From positions 4,015-23,346 of the forward strand of contig JAAXIR010000046.1 in the NCBI GenBank assembly GCA_012270265.1: a stretch of 19,332 nt of DNA. Direction: 5' to 3'. Numbering within the stretch: position 1 is the stretch's first letter; every line of letters begins with the position of its first letter. Positions 6,900 through 14,300 of the stretch are shown here, in pieces. The translations under genes and the position numbers were made by a program. This DNA comes from Candidatus Poseidoniales archaeon (lineage in GTDB: Archaea; Thermoplasmatota; Poseidoniia; Poseidoniales; Poseidoniaceae). Below the pieces are notes generated by a model. That model searched no databases, was not told the origin of the DNA, and saw only the letters and a program-made list of their open reading frames with translations.

Positions 6900-9047
6900 T
6901 CAGTACTGCAATCGGTCAAGATATTGCTGGCCGTAATACTGCCATTGCTCCATGGTCCAACCGGCTGGTAGGCCTCCTGGTGGCAATGGAGGTCCTGCAA
7001 CAACCGGTTGAGCAACTGGCTGAACGACTGGTTGAGGCATTGGTTGAACCGCAGGCTGTGGAAGTGGCTGTTGGAAGATCGGAGCAGCACCACCATACAT
7101 GGAATTAGCAACCGTGTCATGGATCGGCAAAGTGTTCTGCGTCCATGCTGCTTCAGACTCATAGAGTTTGGTATCGCCTCCTCGACGGGACATCATCAAA
7201 CCAAGGGCCAGTGCGACGAAAATCACGCCGGCGACGATGCCCAAGATGAGCATCCAGTTGGTATCGCTCGATGCCTCGGATGTATCCCCAGATTGCATGT
7301 TCTCAACAGGGCAATCCGCACGAGGGTCATCACAGGCCGTATCGTATTGAGCACGCTTGTCTGTGAGGATCGCTGCAATGTCTTCCTTGTATTGCTCGTT
7401 CAGGATGGAATCATCGTTTTGCTGAGCTTCAAGTTCAGCGATTTCTCCCTTCAGTTGGTCGATATAGGATGAGAGCATCTCATCGTCCATGTCAGCAGGT
7501 GCGGGGAGTTCTTCGAGAATGTCCCACTTGACGCTTGCGATGGTCTTGTAGTCGTCTCCGTTGGTGTCAGAAGCTGAAATGGAGAGTTGGTAGTAATCCT
7601 TGTACACGGAACCTGACGGGCGAGCGCTTTGGTCTGGCATGAAGATGGATGGAATGTCCAACTCCGTTGACCAGCCAACCAATGAGCGAGTGATATCGAG
7701 GTTCTCTTCGTAAAGTCCATCGCACGTTCCAGTTTCATCGTTGCAGATGTTCCATGTGGTCTCAATGACCGTGAAGGTTGGTGCAAGGTCGGTGAGGAAG
7801 ATGTTTGCAGTTGGAATTTGATCGATGTACGTGTTCTCCATCTCGACATAGAAGTGACCGCTTCCATCATCGACCTTCGTGATGTAGAGCGGGTAAGCGT
7901 CAAACACATCGACGGTGATGGTGTAGGTATTGCTGTCGTAGCGATCAATCGTGTTCATGGTGACCGTGTGAAGACCTGAAGTTTGGAAATTCAAGGTCAT
8001 CGTTCCATCGATTGGGTTGTACTTTGCTGCGCCTTGTTCGTCGGAAGAGACTGTGATGAACGCTTCATTTGATGGGTTGTCAACGTCCGTGAGCAATGCC
8101 ATCAGATTGATGACACGTTGCGTGCCGAGTTTCTGTGTGGTCATCTCAAGGCCGGTGAGGTCAAGACGAGGTGCGTCGTTGATTGGGTTGACCTTGATCA
8201 ACAGCGTCTGGTCGGAAAACTGCTCACCATCGCTTGCACGGATGGTAACGGTTGTTTCACCATTAACATCGTCATCCAGCGTCTCGAAGACGATGTTCGT
8301 TGTGTTAAGGTAAACATCAAACACGTTGCTGTTTGTCATCGAGATGATTTCCAGCGAGAGTGATGAGGCAGGAACAGAGGCCCCGGTGTCGTCAGTATCG
8401 GAGAGGAACGGAAGCAAGCTGAGTGTTCCCATAGAGGCCTCATCAACGATTTGTGTCGGCAAGGCTTGCCAACGAGGCTGCCCGTTCTCAAGGACATTGA
8501 AGAGGAGTGTACCGTATGGGAGTCCGTCGTTACCGTAGTCGGCACCATCATCCATGAAAATTTCAATGCCCTGTTGTCCGAGTGGACATCCTTGCGTTGG
8601 GCTCCATGCAAAGCGGACCTCGACTTCGGTTGTAGCAGGGTGCCAACCCATGAAGGCAGCATCGTTGCTTGTGATGGTCAAGTCGGAGAGTTGTGTCTCT
8701 TGATCGGAGACAATACCTTTCAAATCGACCTTGGTTGCAATATCGCATGGAACTGGGTTGACTTGGTTTGGCGTAATGGATGGTGGTGCGTTCATGAGGT
8801 CGAATACGCCAGTCGCCATCGACCATCCCGACGTCTGTCCTCGAGCGTCAACGGCTCTTGAGCGTATGTCGTACAGACCGGCAGGCATATCCAATGTTGG
8901 AAGAACAGAGTATTCTCTGCCTTCGTTCGCTGAACCAAGGTAGAGGATGTTGTCGCCGCCAGTGACGACGGCTCCTGTCCATTGTCCCTTTCCAGCCTCT
9001 GAAATTTCAACGTCAAAGGTCAAGGTGTCAATGCTGTCGACGTTGTC
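6900..9047 (-). CDS. C-terminal part of a surface protein: Ig/cadherin-like domains, TM anchor, Pro/Gln tail
   Basis: About 715 codons in the same frame as the gene just upstream, separated only by the TAA at 9048-9050. The segment has no signal peptide and no ATG near its beginning (first possible initiator is TTG at 9023), and its first residues (DNVDSIDTLTFDVEIS) complete a beta-sandwich begun before the stop. It is therefore read as the second part of one gene. It holds several Ig/cadherin-like domains (a PxNDAPxL linker is visible), a coiled-coil-like helix with Glu/Gln-rich repeats, one transmembrane helix (WMLILGIVAGVIFVALALG) followed by SRR, and a cytosolic tail rich in Pro, Gln and Val. 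The tail ends in a Trp/Tyr-rich motif, GLPAGWTMEQWQYYGQQYLD. Topology: outside head, single C-terminal anchor. Confidence 0.8.
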   Translation of the reverse strand, partial: DNVDSIDTLTFDVEISEAGKGQWTGAVVTGGDNILYLGSANEGREYSVLPTLDMPAGLYDIRSRAVDARGQTSGWSMATGVFDLMNAPPSITPNQVNPVPCDIATKVDLKGIVSDQETQLSDLTITSNDAAFMGWHPATTEVEVRFAWSPTQGCPLGQQGIEIFMDDGADYGNDGLPYGTLLFNVLENGQPRWQALPTQIVDEASMGTLSLLPFLSDTDDTGASVPASSLSLEIISMTNSNVFDVYLNTTNIVFETLDDDVNGETTVTIRASDGEQFSDQTLLIKVNPINDAPRLDLTGLEMTTQKLGTQRVINLMALLTDVDNPSNEAFITVSSDEQGAAKYNPIDGTMTLNFQTSGLHTVTMNTIDRYDSNTYTITVDVFDAYPLYITKVDDGSGHFYVEMENTYIDQIPTANIFLTDLAPTFTVIETTWNICNDETGTCDGLYEENLDITRSLVGWSTELDIPSIFMPDQSARPSGSVYKDYYQLSISASDTNGDDYKTIASVKWDILEELPAPADMDDEMLSSYIDQLKGEIAELEAQQNDDSILNEQYKEDIAAILTDKRAQYDTACDDPRADCPVENMQSGDTSEASSDTNWMLILGIVAGVIFVALALGLMMSRRGGDTKLYESEAAWTQNTLPIHDTVANSMYGGAAPIFQQPLPQPAVQPMPQPVVQPVAQPVVAGPPLPPGGLPAGWTMEQWQYYGQQYLDRLQY
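7001..7075. repeat. Short imperfect repeats encoding a Pro/Gln/Val tail
   Basis: Imperfect tandem units of about 12-18 nt (variants of ACTGGTTGA and GGTTGAACC on the plus strand) encode QPxxQPxPQPVVQPVAQPVV in the cytosolic tail of the surface protein. Such runs vary easily in length and may be misassembled from short reads. Confidence 0.55.
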
Positions 9048-10403
9048 TTATGCATCACCCTTGGCGAGGACAGAGAAGTACTGGACACGACTAATCTCAG
9101 AGGTTCCGATGACTTGAGGTGTCTTAGACTTCGGAGGTCGGTCATGATCAAGTTCGGTTGTCGCTTGGTTGTTCGAAGTGACACTCTCACCGCTCGTTGA
9201 GAGTTCAACGCCAAAGACAGTCTTCCAACCGTTGGAAGGTAGAGCGCTTGTATCGAATGTTGTCTGAGCAGTCATCGTTCGGGAAGCACCACTCGTGGTG
9301 AGAGTGTTGATTGGTGTGCCTTGACCGATGTAGTTCTTGTTCCCACTGAGGACATAGTAGAAATCGACTGAACCACCGCTGTTGTACTCAAGATCGCCAG
9401 AGTTGGCAACGGTTGCGTCGAGTGTGACGATGTCACCGCGAACGTAGGAAGCACCAGCAGGACTGGTTGCAGTGAAACTTGGGATTGAAAGGTCCATCTT
9501 TGGCCCCATGGTTGAGTCGATGGCGTGGTAAACGTGAGGGCTTGAACCACCGACTGAAACAGTGTTACCGCTCATGAGGACACCAACGACAATCGCCTTG
9601 CTGAGTCCGCCAGGCACAACGGCAGCTGGGACACTGGTCCAAGAAACGGATTGGGATGTGGATGTCGGTGTGACGCTGGCGAAGGAACTACCTGAACCTG
9701 AGCTCTTCGATTTGTAGGTGTCACCTGCGGTCAACCAAGCCATCCAGCAGTTGTATCCGTGAGGAATACCGGAGGTGTAGGAATATCCAGTGCAGTCTTT
9801 GTCAACAAGGGCTGCGTAGAGTTTCATGTTCCCTGCAGCGCTGCCCGAACCTGTGTACTTGTAGGTGATGTCGATGTTGTAATTTGCACCGGATTGGCTG
9901 ATAGCAGCCGTCATACCGTAATCGTTGACGGTACTGTGCATTCCACCACCGCTTGAGAACAGTGAGTCGTAGGTGGAGTACTGGTTGTTGGCCCCACTCT
10001 GACGCTTGTCTGTTCGATCACCGAAGTAGGCATCTGGCGCACCGCCGGTTGTCCATGCCCAATTGTAGGGAGCAACGTTTCCTGCTCGAGCAGTGTCGGT
10101 ATCACCATAGGATGCAGACATGTAGGTCACGTACACGTATTCGTCTGGGTGATTTTGCTTGAGAGCGTGGTGAGCATCCGAGCCACCACCGGTCTTAGAA
10201 CAATGACCACAGTTGTCGGAGGAGATGTATTGGCCGAAGACAACGTGTCCCGGGCTGGTAGCTTGGGATGGGTTTTGGACGATGGTTTCTTCTTCCAAAA
10301 TTTCAGGTTCAATACCGTTGTACTCAGAGGTTAAACCTGCCATGAGACTTCCAACAAAAAGAAGGACAATTGTGAAGGCCATAGTTCGGACGCTGATTTG
10401 CAT
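9048..10403 (-). CDS. N-terminal part of a secreted Omp28/thioredoxin-like surface protein
   Basis: 451 residues up to an in-frame TAA. Residues 1-23 are a Sec signal peptide (MQISVRT then a hydrophobic run). Residues about 50-135 resemble a thioredoxin-like fold with an active-site CGHC (65-68) and a cis-proline candidate in GGAPDAYFGDR (120-130). About 140-300 form a beta domain with a second Cys pair (C204, C219), the arrangement of Omp28-type proteins. About 303-415 resemble a CARDB adhesion domain. The last residues start another beta-sandwich that continues after the stop codon. The likely role is thiol redox or disulfide handling at the cell surface; that is inference. The ATG at 10403 was chosen because a strong TATATA box lies 21 nt upstream. 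Confidence 0.8.
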   Translation of the reverse strand: MQISVRTMAFTIVLLFVGSLMAGLTSEYNGIEPEILEEETIVQNPSQATSPGHVVFGQYISSDNCGHCSKTGGGSDAHHALKQNHPDEYVYVTYMSASYGDTDTARAGNVAPYNWAWTTGGAPDAYFGDRTDKRQSGANNQYSTYDSLFSSGGGMHSTVNDYGMTAAISQSGANYNIDITYKYTGSGSAAGNMKLYAALVDKDCTGYSYTSGIPHGYNCWMAWLTAGDTYKSKSSGSGSSFASVTPTSTSQSVSWTSVPAAVVPGGLSKAIVVGVLMSGNTVSVGGSSPHVYHAIDSTMGPKMDLSIPSFTATSPAGASYVRGDIVTLDATVANSGDLEYNSGGSVDFYYVLSGNKNYIGQGTPINTLTTSGASRTMTAQTTFDTSALPSNGWKTVFGVELSTSGESVTSNNQATTELDHDRPPKSKTPQVIGTSEISRVQYFSVLAKGDA

Positions 10404-10519
10404 AATAATTCCACCACCACTCAATATATAATGGTAGTCTGTTCTCGTCTTTGCATTTTTATTGGAATTTTTTCATTATTTTTGCAAAAGTCTGATGTTC
10501 AACAAGACTTCCGACAATC
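10404..10519. promoter_or_regulatory. Divergent AT-rich intergenic region
   Basis: 116 nt between the divergent surface-protein and trmI genes, the longest spacer in the window. It holds the TATA box of the leftward gene and T-rich tracts at about 10456-10486 on the plus strand. No TATA-like box is seen at 21-23 nt before the trmI ATG; the nearest AT-rich element lies about 30 nt upstream, so trmI may have a short 5' leader. Confidence 0.45.
10423..10430 (-). promoter_or_regulatory. TATA box of the Omp28-like surface protein gene
   Basis: On the minus strand TATATATT; the TATATA core (10425-10430) ends 21 nt before the ATG at 10403. It is the strongest TATA match in the window and the spacing implies a leaderless mRNA. 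Confidence 0.6.
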
Positions 10520-10975
10520 ATGGCAGACCCATCTATCACTGCACTGGTCGAGGAAAGTGGACGTGTTCACATCGTATCTCTGATCGATGAAACTGTGAAG
10601 ATTAAGGGAATTGGAGTCTTCAACCCGAAAGCAACCGTTGAGAACATCGCTTTTGGAAAAGAAGTACAAATTGGTTCGAAGATATTCACGCATTTGCCTC
10701 CACGCCTTCCCGAATTGGTCGCTGGCATGAAGCGGAGAGCCCAAACCATTGGATCCAAAGATGCCGGCGTTCTCATCGCCAGATTGGGCATTGGCCCAGG
10801 TGATGTCATTCTTGAAGCTGGGTTGGGCTCGGGCGGCCAATCGATGCATATCGCCAGAGTTCTCGGCGAATCTGGCCATCTCATCACCGTCGAGCCAAGA
10901 GAGGAACACTCCGAAGTTGGGCTTGAGAATTTGAAGACACTCGCCAATGCTTTGCCCAAATTCACAAAGCATTAG
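10520..10975 (+). CDS. trmI: tRNA (adenine-57/58-N1) methyltransferase TrmI, N-terminal part ending at in-frame TAG
   Basis: 151 residues followed by TAG. The N-terminal half has the small beta domain of archaeal TrmI, then RRAQTIGSKDAGVLIARLGI (72-91), matching the conserved R-x-x-Q-x-I-x-x-K-D region, and SAM-binding motif I EAGLGSGGQS (99-108) with motif II acid in TVEPREEH (123-130). TrmI methylates N1 of A57/A58 in the T loop of tRNA. The protein is cut at codon 152, in the loop between the SAM-binding strands and the substrate-binding strand; the same frame then continues with the missing half of the family (next entry). As written the product would lack motif IV and the C-terminal core and should be inactive. 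The ATG at 10520 is the first in frame and gives the usual N-terminus. Confidence 0.85.
   Translation: MADPSITALVEESGRVHIVSLIDETVKIKGIGVFNPKATVENIAFGKEVQIGSKIFTHLPPRLPELVAGMKRRAQTIGSKDAGVLIARLGIGPGDVILEAGLGSGGQSMHIARVLGESGHLITVEPREEHSEVGLENLKTLANALPKFTKH
10973..10975 (+). other. In-frame TAG interrupting trmI
   Basis: The codon TAG lies between FTKH and HVHGRIES with no shift of frame; 10520 to 11308 is exactly 263 codons. A single substitution from CAG, TAC, TAT, GAG, AAG or TGG would restore the gene. Confidence 0.85.
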
Positions 10976-11308
10976 CACGTTCATGGAAGAATCGAATCCT
11001 GCGTCGAAGAGATTCAAACGCTTTCAGAGCACGTTGATGCAATTCTTCTCGACCTACCAGACCATTCCATCGCCATCAATGCAGTTTCACCCTTGCTCAG
11101 CGTCGGGGGGAGACTGTCGTGTTATTGTCCGGTCTCAAGTCAACTCGAACATGCGTGGATTGCATGCGAAGAAGCTGGCCTTGAGGTTGAATGGGCAGGC
11201 GAAGTCATAGAACGAGAATGGGGCAAGGCAAGCAAAGGTGGAGTACGGCCAGTCAACGGCCCCTTTGGCCACACAGCGTTTCTTCTCATCGCTCAACGAA
11301 AAGCCTGA
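10976..11308 (+). pseudogene. trmI: C-terminal part of TrmI downstream of the in-frame TAG
   Basis: 110 codons in the same frame as the N-terminal part. It reads HVHGRIES, then VDAILLDLPDH (residues 172-182 of the joined protein), the motif IV of TrmI (usually DLPDPW), then a strand with GGRLSCYCPVSSQLEHAW and a C-terminal EREWGKASKGGVRP followed by GHTAFLLIAQR, which matches the usual end of the family. There is no start codon in a sensible place and no ribosome binding site, so independent translation is unlikely. The joined product would be 262 residues, close to the normal 250-260. Its TGA abuts the TGA of the convergent surface-protein gene, forming TGATCA. Confidence 0.8.
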
Positions 11309-14300
11309 TCAGAATTTAGGTGCCGAACCGTATTCCACCACACGTATGCTTGAATCGCATGTCGGGCAAGTGAATCGGAACGGTGGTTCGTTTCCACCAG
11401 GAACGGCGAGACGTGCCTCACAAGAAGGACAGGATATACGTCGGTTTGTATCCATTCGACATTCGTTTGGACCGAGAGCATATTGCTTCGTCTCTTCCTC
11501 TTCTTCATCCTCTTCTTCCTCGGATTCAGTTGAAGGAGCACGTGGTGTTCTGAAACGGAGAACCAGCAATGCGAGCGCGAAGAGAACATAACCTGCAGCA
11601 ATCAACTGCAACGTCGTTTGCTTTCCAATTTCAATTCCCAAAAGTTCGATACCTTGTGGTGGTTTTGCTTCACCTTGAACATCGATTTCAATCGAAGAGG
11701 ATTCAGCATCAACGCTGCTTCCATCGATTTGAATCAGTGCACGAACTCGAAGTTCAACATTCGTGGATTCCGTTGTCAGTGCATTGAACCGGACAACAAA
11801 TATTTCCGATGCACCCGGTTCGAGCGTGAAAGAATCCGTGACTTCACCCAAAGAATTGTTCCAACGAATATCAAGAACGCCATCTCCAACTCCGACCATT
11901 GTTAGTTTACCGGAAACAGCGATGTTTGCGAGATTGGAGATGGTGACGGTCGTCGACGAGCCTCCAAGGTATGGGATTGTCAAGTCCTCATCGCCAATGC
12001 TAATGGCTGCGACAGACGATGAATCCCACGTTGCATCAACGGTGTAGACAACGACTTCATTCTCAATCGCATCAGAGCGAGCACTTGAAACGGACCTGAA
12101 ACTGAAGGCGTTGGTCCCTGCTAACGCATTCGAAGGGATTTCGCAGTTCCATGGAAGTTCAGATGAAGAAGCACCTGGTTGCAAAAGAACGGACGATTCA
12201 ATCTCGCAATCCAAACCCACGGAAGAGAGCGTAAATACATCAACACTGTTGCCCGTATTGGTGACCTTAAGCGTTCCATCGATGGTACCCCCTGCTTCTG
12301 AAGTCGCATCGTTTTCGTAGACGAATAGGTCGGAGCCTGCAGTCATTGGAAGAAGTGTGATGAGTGCAACATCGGTTGAAGCAGGATCGAGTGTTGACGT
12401 GGCAACAATGTTGATTGGCAAACCACTTGAACTTGCTCCCGTTGAGGTTTCACGCACGCTGAGTACAACCGTTTCAGATTGACCAATACCGAGATTGACC
12501 GACGTCTTGGACAAGGAGAGTTCGAAATAATTCGACGTTTCGCCTGCACCAATCGACAAGAGGAACGTGTCCTGAAGCGTTCCGATGTTGGTCACTTCTA
12601 TGGTGATATTGGAGGCAACAGAAGGCCCTGCGATGATCTGATTGGTGTTCGGGCTCAGTTGTGCAAGGGATCGATCAACAACCTGCAACTCAATCGATAG
12701 AAGTGCACTGGTCGAATCCGAAAGCAATTGAAGCGAAAGCGAATCGGTACGTGCACTTGTCGCCGCGGATGCTGATACGTTCAACGATACATTGTACGTT
12801 GCTCCTGCTTCAAGCACGTAACCATCGATAGCAGGTAGAACAGCATTGACGCCTCCGGGGAGCCCCGCAATGGTGAACGTGTCAAGTGTGATGTGTGAGG
12901 GTCCATCGTTTTCGATGGTGAGCCTCACGGAGGCTTCAGTGCCTGATTGAACGACGATTCGACCGTCTAAAGGACCTTGCAGGCTCAAACTGTCTTGTTC
13001 CTGAACATCGAATTCCAAGGTCAAACTTTGACTGATGATGGAGTCATGTGTCACCGTCACGACACGGTCAAGTAGGCCGAGTGGGCCTTCTGAAGCGACT
13101 GCCTGCAGGGTCCAAACAGCCGATGCATCGGCTGCAACAGAGACGCTTGAAGCGCTGTCGAGCATGAGCGATATTGGGGAGCTCGCATTGCTGTTGATTT
13201 GCAATGAGAACGTTTCTGTTTCGCTTCCGGTATTGAAAACTCGAACCTCCAGCATGGTTTCCGTTTCAGGGTCCATTACAACGGCTCCATTCGGACCTTG
13301 AAGCGTGAAATTGATGTCCCGGTCGACCTCAAACGAAAAGTCACGAACAAACGATACCGTTGCATCTGAAGCAAGTGTTGAGGTTCGTCGAAGCGAACAG
13401 ACATCACCGACGTTGGCAGCGCTTCCGACATCAACACTGAAGGCAAGATCATCGCTTGTATCGACAACGAGCGAAGAAGCATAGGTGAGAAGAGCAGCAG
13501 TGCATGGACCAGAGAGAACAGTCAGTGTGTACTCGTAGGATGCGTCAGTTGTACCTGTGTTCGTCAATCGGACCGAGGAATTCGTCTGCTCACCCGGCAA
13601 GAACGCATCATCTGCATTCAAGAAATCGACTTGCAAATCGTAATCAGGTTGGACATCAACCACCATGAGCGTCGATGTGGTCAAGTTTCCAAATAACGAA
13701 CCTGCGTACAATCGCACGCCGGTTGCGCCAGGGCTGGCATCAGAAGGAATGGTAATTCGAAGTGTAGCGGTCTCTTGGCCGTTTGCAGAGAGGTTCTCAA
13801 CCTGGTCGTCCAACCATCGGACTTCCCATCCGGCAGGGAAGGATGAATGTTGACTCATGGCTTGGATGGCACCTGAGGACTCCCAAGGATAGGTGTATTC
13901 AGAAGATCCGTTGAAAACAACCTCTGCAGCCGCTTGTTGAAGGGTGAGGCGCAGGGTTGCGTCCATGGTTGTGTTGTCGGTCAAACCAACGGGAGAATCG
14001 CCTGTGAGTGCCGCAAACAAAACACATGCTGAGAGATATGAGCCGGATGTCGAAGGATGACTTCCATCGGCGGAATAGAGACCATAGAAGGTCGATGTTG
14101 GCGACAGTGGATTGCCACCTGAGGCAACGATGGAATCATGGATGTGCTTGAAGGCAAGGCCAACAGGCGCAATGTAAATCTCAGCTGAAGTTTCCAGTGA
14201 AACGTTGTCTCGATAATCGATGTAGCCTTGTTCAAGTCGGTCTTGCATCACCGTGAAGTTTGAGTAAAGAATCGGATTCTGAGCATCCCCGTTTCGACGT

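Noticed and set aside
10403..10424. TTG at 10424 as the start of the Omp28-like surface protein
   Set aside because: It lies within the TATA element; the ATG at 10403 gives a normal signal peptide and leaderless spacing.
10456..10486. T-rich tract as a transcription terminator
   Set aside because: Both flanking genes are transcribed away from this region, so no transcript should end here; it is more likely promoter DNA.
10976..11017. Frameshift as the cause of the trmI break
   Set aside because: The downstream half is in exactly the same frame (789 nt from 10520 to 11308), so only the stop codon separates the halves.
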